From contig BDDD01001655.1 in assembly GCA_001972305.1 (NCBI GenBank), positions 1 to 64,000 on the forward strand: a stretch of 64,000 nucleotides of DNA, read 5' to 3'. Both the position numbers and the translations under genes were made by a program. Origin of the DNA: Cephalotus follicularis (taxonomy: Eukaryota; Streptophyta; Magnoliopsida; Oxalidales; Cephalotaceae). Position 1 is the first letter of the stretch. Every line of letters starts with the position of its first letter. The notes beneath the pieces were generated by a model. That model was not told the origin of the DNA, did not search any database, and worked only from the letters and a program-made list of their open reading frames with translations. Shown here one piece after another: positions 54,660 through 64,000 of this stretch.

Positions 54660-56016
54660 AATTGGGGAAGGTTCTTAACCTGAGAGTGGATCTTAGTTAG
54701 GCGCTCCTCAGGTGAGGGGATCAGGCAGAGTTCCGACAGTGCCCGAGAGATATGGCTTTCTCATTGAGGGCACTGACGAACTCAACGACATCGATGATGA
54801 TGATCCTGTCAGCTACGAGGAAGCAGTGAAGAGCATTGAATCAAGGGAATGGCTAGAGGCCATGAAATCCGAGATGGACTCCATGGACGCCAACCAAGTA
54901 TGGAACTTGGTCGATGCACCATAGAGTATTAACCCTGTTGGTTGCAAATTGATCATCAAGAGGAAGATTGGTGCTAATGGTAAGATAGAGACTTACAAAG
55001 TGAGATTGGGTGCGAAAGGGTATAGGCAAAGACATGGTGTCGACTATTCCGAAACTTTCTCACTAGTCGCTATGCTTAAGTCCATCCGGATATTGTTTGC
55101 TATTGCCACTCATTACTATTATGAGATATGGAAAATGGATGTCAAGATAGCCTTGTTGAACGAATTTCTTGAAGAGGACATTTATATGTCCTAACCTGAG
55201 GGGTTTACATCCGAGGAGCATGCACAGAGACTGTGTAATCTCCAAAGGTCTATCTACGGCCTCAAGCAAGCATCCCGTAGCTAGAACATCTGTTTTGAAG
55301 AGACTGTCAAGATTTTTGGTTTCACCAAAAATGTGGATGAGCCTTGTGTCTACCAGAAATAGGATGGCCCAAACATCACATTCCTTGTACTATACGTGGA
55401 TGACATACTAATCATAGGGAATGATGTGGGTATGTTGCAGTCCGTTCGGGTTCTTAAATACCTGAGAAGGAATCAGGATACCTTCTTGGTCTATGGAGGA
55501 GATAGTGAGTTGAGATTAGAGGGCTATACGGACTCTAGTTTCAACAGTGATCTGGATGATCACAAGTCCATGTCAGGATATGTTTTCATCTCGAACAGCG
55601 GTGCTGTGAGCTGGAGGAGTTCAAAGCAGGAAACTACTGTGGACTCCACAACGGAAGCGGAATATGTTGCAGCCTCTGATGCCGCCAAGGAAGCTATTTG
55701 GATGCGAAAGTTCATTGTTGAACTTGGTGTGGTTCCCTCCATTGCACGTCCAATTGTGGTGTACTATGACAACAATGGGGCTGTTGCACAAGCCAAAGAA
55801 CTGTGGTCTCATCATCTCTCCAAGCATATACAGCGACGGTATTATCTGATTAGAGAGATCATTGACAGGTGAGACATTACCCTTGAGAGAGTTGCCACGG
55901 AGGCAAATTTAGCAAACCCACTATCCAACGCCTTGAGCAGCACTGTTCTGGAGAGACATAGAAATTCCACGGGCCTAGGATATAGATGATCGTGGCTATA
56001 GGACCAAGAGGGAGAT
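54660..56016 (+). pseudogene. copia RT and RNase H with an in-frame RT deletion
   Basis: It reads RVPTVPERYGFLIEGTDELN, SYEEAVKSIESREWLEAMKS and WNLVDAP*, then [35 protein letters not shown] and LVLYVDDILIIGNDVGMLQS (55387-55446). It then jumps straight to VLKYLRRNQDTFLVYGGDSE. The copy at 8.4-8.8 kb has roughly 120 codons between these points. RNase H follows: DSTTEAEYVAASDAAKEAIW and SKHIQRRYYLI. It ends at the polypurine tract GACCAAGAGGGAGAT (56002-56016). About six stops. Confidence 0.9.
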
Positions 56017-58449
56017 TGTTAGGTTAGCAGTGTCCCTGTATGCCACAACATGGCTCGTTCTTTGTATATACACACTATTTATTTATACAATTCTGAATTC
56101 TATTCATGTTTTATGTGCATACTTATTATATTGGCAAGGCTATGTGGCTCATCCCAACCAACCAAAAGGAACATAATATATTTTTAATGATTAACTGTAT
56201 GTCATATAGTGCCCTATCACACCATAAGGGTTGGATCTCTTGCCAAGGAGGCTATGAGAATGAGATCCTTACTCCTTGTGACAAAACGTTCCAAGTCATA
56301 GGTTCACTTTCTTTGAGCCATTGCTGAACCGTGAAGACTTGTCATATTATGCTTGCTTCCCGGGAGGAAGGATGCTTTATCTTATTACCATTTGGGTTTA
56401 TCCCTAAAGGTCATATGAGGTGTGTGCTGAGAGCATGATACTGAACTGTCCCACCAATAGGAAATCTATTTGGATGGCCAATATCAATATTATTCCTATG
56501 ATCTCGGTAGTGTATAGTCTATGGTGACTAGTATGTCTATATCATGCGTTGTCTCATTTGACCTGAGCGGCTGTCATGCATTATTTAGCAATCGCTTGAC
56601 TTTGATTTCTGTCTTCCCCAGCACTGGCCACGTGCTAGCAAAAGGGTTGTCTCTGGGTCTTGTGGGATCTGCATTGATATGTATGGGCGAGTGAGCAATA
56701 GGGGATCCTCACACCCGGGGCTGATGGTGACTGGGTTTATTTATCTAAGTATGTTGTAGACTTAAAAGTCTTGATCAGGCATAGGTGGACTGGGAACGAG
56801 AGGTTTCCATGGGAGGTCTACCGATAGTCTCAGTGCATTCATAGATTTATAGTTATCGCAGAATATCTAGGGGTGACATTCATCAAAACCCTAGGCTGCG
56901 ATCGGAGCTAAGTATGACGAGGGAAACATGACACATATGCCGATGACTGAGTAAAGTACTGGCTATTCGGACTATGATAGATAGACGTGGTAATACAGGG
57001 ATCCGTGGGATGACTGGCCTCACACTAGGGTTGTTTTAATAGTCGATGACTGTTAGAATAGTCGTACCAGAAATCGAGATGTTCTGGGAATTTATCATCA
57101 TGCCGGAGATCGACATGCTTTCGGGTCCTGCCTAGCTTTCAACAAGTTGACACGTGTTTTGGACACATGTCATTTAGTGAAAGGATAACATCATGGATAT
57201 GTTATTTTGCTAGCGAGTATTTCATTTGCTGGATATGGCTTCATGCAATGTCACGATGAAATATTCCAAGCAGAGGGTTGGAAATAGAAGAGATTGTCTC
57301 ATCCTATGTCTTAGGCATCGACGCCATGAAGAGCATGCGTTGACGCCATGTCTAGTTGAGTCACTGGGCGTTAACGCCATGAGGAGCATGCGTTGACGCC
57401 ATGTAATCCAGAGACTTAAACGTTAATGCTATGGAGTGCATGCCTTGACATCTTGACGGAATGAGGTAGCATGTTTCATCTTATCGTTGGCATTGACACC
57501 TTGATAAGAAGACACACATGGTGTTGACGCCATGCTGGGCTAACACATGGAACATGCACAACTTAAGAGAAGTTGGTGGGAAAAGAGAGGTGTGTTCAAG
57601 AAGCTAGAGAGTTAACCTTGAGCATTAAATGAGAAAGGACAAAATGCATTAAAGAATGTTTTCTTCAATGACAAAATGACAAGAGGTCACATCGGACAAC
57701 ACACTTTGACATCACTCTCTCTCTCTCTCTTCTTGGCCGGTGCTCTTTCTCTTCATCGCGTCTCATGTTACAGAAGGAGTCGACGCCAATACGCCTTGTT
57801 TTCAAGAAACGTCATTTTCAACCATCCTTTCACCCCTCAAAGCTCAATATAGGAGGAGATAACTTGTACACTGCATCTTATCTTTACCTAGAGGGTTTTT
57901 AGTATAGGTTAAACACTTGGCCTCCAACAAATTCATCTTCCTTATCCGTGGATTAAGGAGGAGCTTGGAGATCTTTGGTGTTCATGGGATAAAAGTTTAA
58001 AGGGAGCTAGGCTTGAAGGAATGAGGTATCACCTTTGGTAATCATCTCTTTCCTCTTCCTCTATGGCGCATGGCAGCAGGTTGTTGCTAGGGTTGGTGAA
58101 CCTTAGCTGAACCCCCATGTCTCTTTGGTGGGAACCCTAGCATACTGTTAGGGTTAGGGGAGCTAGGGTTTGGGTTTCTTGGGCTTATTGGCTGGGGTTT
58201 ATGTGTGGTCCTTGTGAGCCAATTTTCAGCCCCCTTTCTTAGGGTTTATGGCAACCCTATGTTGAACCCGATCTTCACCAATGCTTGGTTTTGGTTTTCG
58301 GTTTGATTGAATGTTAATTAGGGTTCCTTGGACATTTATTTGGACAATTTGGACTTAGCTTAGGGCATCCCATTTCTTGGGGATTAATCAGTTGGATGAA
58401 ATTAAAATTAATGGGCCCTAATCCCTAAAGTCTTAATTGATTGTTTTTC
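56017..58449 (+). mobile_element. LTR B copy 3 (3' LTR of the plus copia element), right end unclear
   Basis: It starts TGTTAGGTTAGCAGTG right after the polypurine tract. It shares taagggttggatct, gttccaagtcataggttcact and gttttaatagtc with the copies at 9352 and 39004. It holds a dyad array (57310-57540) and a CT microsatellite (57713-57731). 57740-58450 has no recognisable gene. The boundary with the following LTR C tail is not sharp. Confidence 0.65.
57310..57540. repeat. GCGTTGACGCCATG dyad array in LTR B copy 3
   Basis: Pairs have cores at 57319/57341 and 57372/57394 (22 bp each), with more degenerate units (gttaatgct, attgacacc, gttgacgcc) to 57533. Most units show TTGACG or TTAACG, as expected if CpG sites had decayed. 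Confidence 0.88.
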
Positions 58450-58566
58450 TTCCTCTACGTTTGAGCCGTTCCCATCAGGGCGTGTTGCGCAGAGATGGCC
58501 TGAGACTAGGCTGGTGTCTAGTGCCATTACAGGACAAAAGTTTACTGCGAATTTGGCCCTGTAACA
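58450..58566 (+). mobile_element. LTR C tail (gypsy LTR fragment)
   Basis: 58493-58566 matches the end of LTR C at 13681-13757 (ggctggtgtctagtgcc, then gcgaatttggccctgtaaca). No primer-binding site follows here. The left extent is approximate. Confidence 0.7.
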
Positions 58567-58592
58567 TTAGGGACGTTACCTTAGTCTGACGG

Positions 58593-58990
58593 AGGTAAAC
58601 TCTATGGTATTCAATTTAAGGATTGACCTACAAGGGACACCGATTGTGAATGGACCAGGAGGTCCCCGTATGACTCAGAGTAACTAATATCACGGAGGTA
58701 AACTCTATGGGACTCACTTTTAGGATGGGCCTACAAGGGACACCAATTGTGAAGGACCTAGGAGGTCCCCGTGAACATTCTCGGAGTAATTACCATAAGG
58801 GACACAGTTTAGGGAATGACCTATAAAGGACTCTGACTGTGATTGGACCTATGTGATACTATCTTAAAAGTGCTAGTATGCGGAGGTAAACTCTAAGGGA
58901 CACACTTTAGGGACAGACCTACAAGGGACACTGATTTTGAGTGGACCATGAGGTCCCTGCATGACTCCGAATCACCCCTCGTCTGCCCAG
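58593..58990 (+). repeat. ~100-bp tandem repeat, about four units
   Basis: Units are marked by cGGAGGTAAACTCTAtGG at 58593, 58695 and 58900 (a unit near 58800 lacks this part). They contain ctacaagggacac and gaggtccc(c)g, with roughly 100-bp spacing. Confidence 0.85.
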
Positions 58991-59124
58991 TATGCTTTTG
59001 TCTTGAGTAGACTAGCATTCGGGCGAATGTTAAACAAGCATACCTTGAATAATCACATCTTCCCAATTGACCAGTCTAGCTCTATCTTGTCTTCCCATGA
59101 GTTGCATAAATAGTGGAAGGTCTG

Positions 59125-59240
59125 TAGTCTGCTACCTTAAGCCCATGAGGCCGAGATATGCTTCTTTGCTACCTCGAACCGAGGAGGCCGAGCTATGCCT
59201 CTCTGCTACCTCGAGCCGAGGAGGCCAAGGAAAGCTTGTC
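59125..59240 (+). repeat. ~39-bp tandem repeat, three units
   Basis: Three units of ctgctaccT(c/t)gAgcc followed by gaggaggccgagctatgc-like sequence, starting near 59129, 59168 and 59207. A diverged form (gctccCttgagcagaggagg) appears near 59388. Confidence 0.75.
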
Positions 59241-59912
59241 TGCCCAGTATGACTAGGCCAGTTTTATCTTAGCTTCTCTACCTGCAACACCAAGAGTGCG
59301 TAGGCAGATGGAAGTATTACCCTCTCATGCTTTATGGCTTTGAACGGTATAGTATGGCTACGGATGATTGTGAAACGTATGTGGTCTGCTCCCTTGAGCA
59401 GAGGAGGATGATGAGAGCTCATATGTATCATGAAGTGATTTGAATGCTATGGAATGTCTGTGGTGTGCTACCTCGGCAAAGAAGGCCGAGGAGAACTTAT
59501 ATATGCCCTGTGATGATTTGGAATGTTATGGATAATGACTTTCATGATATGTGCCCAAAAAATAGGGGCAAGTACATGTGATGCACTGGGGTGATCAGAT
59601 GGCTGGATCGCAGAGCAAGGCTTCGCTAACAGTGTAGGTCTGACCAACCTACCTTGTACAAGAGACCTGATTTATAAGAAGGATTTGCATTCTAGTTATT
59701 CTTGACCTGCCAACTTGTGGCAATGCTTGAAATATGTTGATGTACATTATTGGGCTTATCCACGCAAGATAATTGAATGGCTATTCCGCATACATGATAT
59801 TATATTGAAGTTTTGAATTTATCACATATTTTGGATGATGTTATGAATGATTGTATGGATAATACATCACGTGTCGGACTGTGGGGTCCTCCTCGTGGTT
59901 CGGGACGTGACA

Positions 59913-61088
59913 CCTTCAGTACGAGGTCTACCCCTAGTACGAGGTATGCCTTCTAGTATGAGGTATGCCTTCTAGTATGAGGTATGCCTTCTAGTACGAG
60001 GTCGAGTATCGAGGGTGCCTTCAAATATTGAGGTCCGCCTTCAAATACTGAGGTCCGACTTTAAATATTGAGGTTCGCCTTGAAATACCGAGATCCACCT
60101 TCAAGTATTGAAGTCCACCTTCAAGTATTGAGGTCTGTCTTCAAGTACTGAGGTCCACCTTTAAATACTGAGGTTTGCCTTCAAGTATTGAGGTCCGCCT
60201 TCAAGTACTGGGGTCAAGTACTAAGGTCCGCATTCAAATACTTAGGTCCGCCCTCAAATATTGAGGTCCGCCTTCAAGTATTGAGGTCTGCCTTCAAGTA
60301 CTGGGTTACGCTGACAAAGTGTCAACGATTTATAGACTTAGCAGTCCAATGAATACGACTGTTCACCAGCTCATAATCAACCCAAATCCAATTAATCAAT
60401 CCAACACTCTATCCAAAGGGGCTATAAGCCCTAGTGGTCGGTTACAACTCAGGAACCACTTTAACACTAAAATTCGTACTCGTGGATCCATAATCACCAG
60501 AGAGAAGAGATTAGTCTTATAAGCTCAAAATCTCCATTCTCTCTCAGATCTCTATTTTAATCAATCATTCATCGGGTCAATCACCCTAACTCATGCATCT
60601 AGTCCTGATCTAGAATCTCATAGCAATATAAATCATTTATGGCAGTAATATGCATGAGTTCAAAGCTTATATGTAGAACCTACCTCAATAACGGCTGGGT
60701 TTGTAGATCTGGAAGAGCTGGCTGTTGAAACTGTTGATCTGATCCCTCCTTCAGGTTCTACGCTCTGCCGCGAGTCCAACTACTCCTTCCTTGCTCCAAT
60801 TTGAGCTTTCTCTCTCTAATTCCCTCTCTCATTGTCTCTCTAGAATAGGAAGAGAAAGAATGAGAGTCCCCCCCACGGAATGAGAGTGGAAGCGTCCTTT
60901 AGAAGCTAAAATGTCAGTATATCTAGAGACTTCTTTTGGGTGAAATCTTAAACTACCTTTTTGGTTCTATTGAACCAACGCTATCCAAAGATATCCATAG
61001 AAAGGAAGATATGACAGTAGCATATACGTGCCGTGTCATAATACAATATCATATATTACAACAGTACATGTAAAACTCGGGGCTTACA
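59913..61088 (-). mobile_element. LTR D, minus orientation
   Basis: On the minus strand it starts TGTAAGCCCCGAG at 61088. It runs through TTTCAACAGCCAG, GAGGTAGGTTCTACATA and the ~20-bp minisatellite, and ends at the LTR E boundary. It is the inverted partner of 11489-12985. The frame 60319-60522 (plus) is antisense to it and not supported as a gene. Confidence 0.65.
59925..60305 (-). repeat. minisatellite of ~20-bp AGGTCCGCCTTCAAGTACTG units
   Basis: About eighteen units of consensus gAGGTcCgCCTTCAAgTAcT. It is the reverse complement of the array at 12375-12715. The first units (tacgaggtctacccctag) are the most diverged. Confidence 0.9.
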
Positions 61089-62793
61089 TGCTATTCGCAA
61101 ATGGCGTATCTAGCTTTATGGCACAAAGTTTGTAGTTTTCGCGGATCATAAGAGCGTGAAGCACCTCTTCTCATAGAAAGTGTTGAACATGAGACATAGG
61201 AGATGGTTTGAGCTACTCAATGACTACAATCATGATATTGAGTATCATCTGGGGAAGGAGAATGTAGTCGCAGATGCCTTGAGTCGCAGGATAGTGGTAT
61301 GACACTTTCTTCTGTTTATGGACAACAATCTTTGTTTGATCAGATCCGAGATACTTAGTTCTTTGATGTAGAGTTACAAAAAGTAGCTACAGCCATAGAT
61401 GGAGACTTGAAATTAGATTTCACCCAGACTGCAGATGTTATGCTAAGTTATCAAGGCAGAGTTTGTGTTCCAGGCAATACCGAGCTAAAGGAAGAGCTTT
61501 TATCTCAAGGCACATATCTCGTTTCTCTATTCATCCTGGGAGTACGAAGATGTATTAAGACCTTAAGCCTTGCTATTGGTGAAATGGTATGAAGCGAGAG
61601 ATTGCAACACTCATTGCGAGATGCCTAACTTGTCAACAGGTTAAGGTAGAGTACAAAAGGTCAGCGGGTTTACTGCAACCCTTGCCTATTCTGAAGTGGA
61701 AGTGGGAGAATTTGAGCTTGGATTTTGTCTCCAGATTGCCTTTGACACATAACAAGCATGATTCTATATGGGTTGTGGTCGACCGACTCACGAAGTCAGC
61801 ACACTTCATACCTATTCTGATGACTTATTTTACAGATAGATTGTCTTGGTCGTATGTGAAGGCAATAATCAGGCCTCATGGAGCCACTGTCAGCATAGTA
61901 TCGGATAGAGATAGCCGTTTCACTTGTATGTTCCAGAAGAAGTTGCAAACCACTATGGCCATACAGTTGAGTTTTAGCACTACTTTCCACCCGCAGACAG
62001 ATTGATTGTCTGAGAGAACCATACAGGCATTAGAAGACATGCTTTGTGTGTGTGATATTGGCTTTGGAGGCTGTTGGGATGATGATTTTCCCCTTTATCA
62101 AGTTCTCTAATAATAACAGCTATCAAGAGTGTATACGGATGGCCTCATACGAAGCACTGTATGGAAGAAAATGTCGATCGTCAATTTGTTGGGATTAGGT
62201 CGACAAAAGAATCCTTTTAGGACCGAATATGGTTCAGATCACCTCGGAGACGGTGAAGCACATTCGAGACCAATTTCTGGTAGCATAGGATCGATAGAAA
62301 AGGTATGTCGATGTTCATTGGAGAGGTTTGGAATTTGATGTTGGTGACCATGTGTTTCTGAAGGTGTCACCAACTAATGGTGTTATAAGATTCGAGAAGA
62401 AAGGGAAGTTTTCTCCACGTTTCATTGGATGTTTTGAGATATTGGAGCGGATAGGCTGTCTTGCTTATGGTTTTGCCTTACCTCCAGCGTTGTTGAGAGG
62501 TCATGGCATGTTTCATGTTTCTCAATTGAGGAAGTATCGTCCAGATCGTTCACACATCATCGAGTATAGATAGGTACAAATAGAACCAGACTTGTCCTAC
62601 GCAGAGATTCCAGTTTAGATCTTTGACAGAGAGGTCAGAGTTCTGAGGAACAAGGCCATTCCTTCTGTCAAGGTATGGGAGCAGCACGGTATAGAGGAGT
62701 GCACCTGGAGCGGGAAGATGACATGAGAAAGATATATTCTTTCCTTTTCCGATTGTGAATCTAGGGACCAGATTCTTATAAGGAGGGAAGAAA
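61089..62793 (+). pseudogene. gypsy (chromovirus-like) pol end: RNase H, integrase, chromodomain-like tail
   Basis: It starts inside RNase H right after LTR D: YGTKFVVFADHKSVKHLFS, then [20 protein letters not shown] and [11 protein letters not shown]. Integrase: IATLIARCLTCQQVKVEYKR, LLQPLPILKWKWENLSLDF, VVVDRLTKSAHFIPI, SIVSDRDSRFTCMFQKKL and STTFHPQTD*LSERT, so the D-D-E residues are present. Then GDHVFLKVSPTNGV, KGKFSPRFIGCFEILERIG and HGMFHVSQLRKYRPDRSHII. A degraded chromodomain-like end follows (VRVLRNKAIPSVKVWEQHG, EECTWS). Many stops and shifts. Typical of Tekay/Del-type chromoviruses, whose tail helps target insertion into heterochromatin. Confidence 0.88.
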
Positions 62794-64000
62794 GTAAAGA
62801 CCCAAACTTATGTGTATAATTTTATTGTACTCTCGGTACTATATGTAACCTATTTGTATTTGTATGGATTGGAGTATTTATACTCATCCTAATTATTATT
62901 GATATGCATATGCAGTTTTAATGTTATTCGGGTTCGTTATATCTGATTTTCGAGAATGTGGGGTCACTTTCATTGTGGATCACTTATTTCTATTTAAACC
63001 TAACCCACAAAAATCCTATCTCTCACAATTCTCTCTCCCTAACCCGTAGCCCCGTCTCTCATTTATTATCTTGTTTCTATCCTACAAGCTAACTAATGCA
63101 ATCACACTTATGTGTATATTGCTACACCTTACCAGTAACTAAGACTAGCACACTAGGACACAAAACACTTAATCTCTCTTCATCCCTCTCACTACCGACG
63201 CCACCAGTAGCCTAGGAAGAAATACTCGAGCTTTTAACACAGCAACAACATCACAATCTACACACATCTTTCAAGCTTGCTCAACCGGTGGATTTTAGAC
63301 TTGATCGTGCCAACTTAGGTTGTTTGTGATTAACGACCTAGAAATGGAATTAGGGTTAAGTCAATGGATTCAAATGCTTTTAAGCTGTTAAAACGATCCC
63401 AAAACACCTATATGAACTCTTGCAACTGGAAGAAAATGATTCACAATAATATTTGATTTGAAATGCCTTTGAAACTCAACCTAGACAATGCTACTGTCTA
63501 TCTAAGTACTAGTGTTTTACCCAGAAGTGTCGCCACTTAGAACAGTTTATACCTGAAAACCATAAGAAACCCGATAAAAGCGCTGCTGCCTAGCCTGGGT
63601 TTGTTTTGATGCTAAATGCTGTAGACAGTTGCTAAGCGTAGCCACAAAGTACTGACATCTATGTGTCGCCACTTTATCCTAACTATTGCCACTCAATGCA
63701 TGTTTCTACAGAATTGAATTAAGGCAAAAGCATTGTCACTTATTATGGGAGCGCCACCACTTAGTCCCTATTTTCTACTTCATAAACTATTTTCAATCCT
63801 TTCCAAAATAACTACTTGACTGGATCGATCTTGAGATCACTCAAGCCTTTTTAAACTATTTTCTCTCTGGTTAGGCAGGTTGTGTTGATCTTTCTCTAGA
63901 TCAATTGATTAGTACAGTACTATCAATTGATATGATTGGCTAACCGATCCATCAACCAAGTAGAATTGCTTGGCTAACTGATTTGGGACTACAATCCACC
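62794..64000 (+). mobile_element. 3' LTR of the chromovirus-like gypsy element (runs off window)
   Basis: It follows the purine tract AAGGAGGGAAGAAAG (62780-62794). It begins gTAAAGACCCAAACTTATG, where the usual TGTAAAGACC-type start seems to have lost its first bases. A TATA-like ctatttaaacc lies near 62991. A family of AAGTGTCGCCACTTAG-like units occurs at 63523-63770. No gene. Confidence 0.65.
63523..63770. repeat. AAGTGTCGCCACTT-type motif cluster in the terminal LTR
   Basis: Units include aagtgtcgccacttag (63526), aaagcgctgctgcctag (63577), taagcgtagccacaaagt (63635), gtgtcgccacttta (63662) and gagcgccaccacttag (63749). Outer bases form an AAGTG…CACTT dyad, but the core is GTCGCC rather than GTCGAC, and no 21-bp phasing is evident. 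Confidence 0.6.

Larger units (their letters stand above)
58567..59912 (+). mobile_element. LTR E copy 2 (gypsy-type)
   Basis: It ends GTGGTTCGGGACGTGACA at 59912 and shares its tail with the fragment ending at 7889 (attccgcatacatga, atcacgtgtcgga). A TG start directly after the LTR C tail is possible but unproven. It contains two tandem arrays (58593-58990 and 59125-59240). No gene; the small frame 59067-59252 is array-derived. Confidence 0.6.

Noticed and set aside
49676..56016. Functional full-length copia element
   Set aside because: Many stops in gag and pol, the protease triad is altered, RT lacks about 120 codons, and a solo LTR splits pol.
1..64000. tRNA or rRNA genes
   Set aside because: No cloverleaf with A and B boxes and no rRNA-like stretch was seen. 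The TGGTATCAGAGC matches are primer-binding sites, which are only complementary to a tRNA end.

Overview
This window is a repeat-dense stretch of a flowering-plant nuclear genome. Almost all of it can be assigned to transposable elements: Ty1/copia (including SIRE/Maximus-type elements with an envelope-like ORF), Ty3/gypsy, one En/Spm (CACTA) DNA transposon, and several solo LTRs. I found no host single-copy gene, rRNA, tRNA or CRISPR array. Every coding region is broken by stops, frameshifts, deletions or nested insertions. The species cannot be named from the sequence.

Layout. 1-3827: minus-strand copia element A (pol start, gag, leader, primer-binding site, 5' LTR). 3828-6948: a minus-strand SIRE-type LTR abutting the 3' end (envelope-like tail, polypurine tracts, 3' LTR) of a plus-strand SIRE element. 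6949-13757: fragments of gypsy and copia LTRs (called B, C, D and E here) around a copia RT/RNase H remnant. 13760-15290 and 36717-39003: one plus-strand gypsy element split in two by a nest of later insertions. 39004-42562: a copia-type LTR (B) that itself holds another copia LTR (A). 42783-48337: a gypsy derivative reduced to two LTRs and a scrap of gag. 48338-56016: a plus-strand copia element split by a solo LTR, followed by LTR remnants to 61088, a chromovirus-like gypsy pol end (61089-62793) and its 3' LTR to the window end.

The nest can be ordered from target-site duplications read directly. A gypsy element received a CACTA transposon (3-bp TTT duplication, 15288-15290 and 36714-36716). 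A SIRE-type solo LTR landed in the last bases of the CACTA (GTAGT/ATAGT). A whole SIRE element landed in the CACTA transposase gene (AACTA, 20609-20613 and 32542-32546). A gypsy-type solo LTR landed in that SIRE element's envelope-like ORF (TTCAC, 22757-22761 and 25280-25284). Separately, a 2.67-kb solo LTR sits in the plus copia element (GATAC).

The most unusual signal is not a gene. Many unrelated LTRs here carry arrays of a short dyad with core GTCGAC (variants ATCGAT, ATCGAC, GTTGAC, GTCAAC), repeatedly spaced 19-22 bp apart, most often 21 bp. The spacers between dyads vary in sequence while the spacing is kept. The flanking bases of the dyad are particular to each element family (CAGTCGACTG, AAAGCGTCGACGCTTT, AAAGACGTCGACGTCTTT, GGCGTCGACGCC). 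In the SIRE-type LTRs the array ends about 100-136 bp upstream of a TATA box. This looks like a recurrent U3 architecture, possibly a phased protein-binding array, and is the best candidate for an undescribed system in the window.
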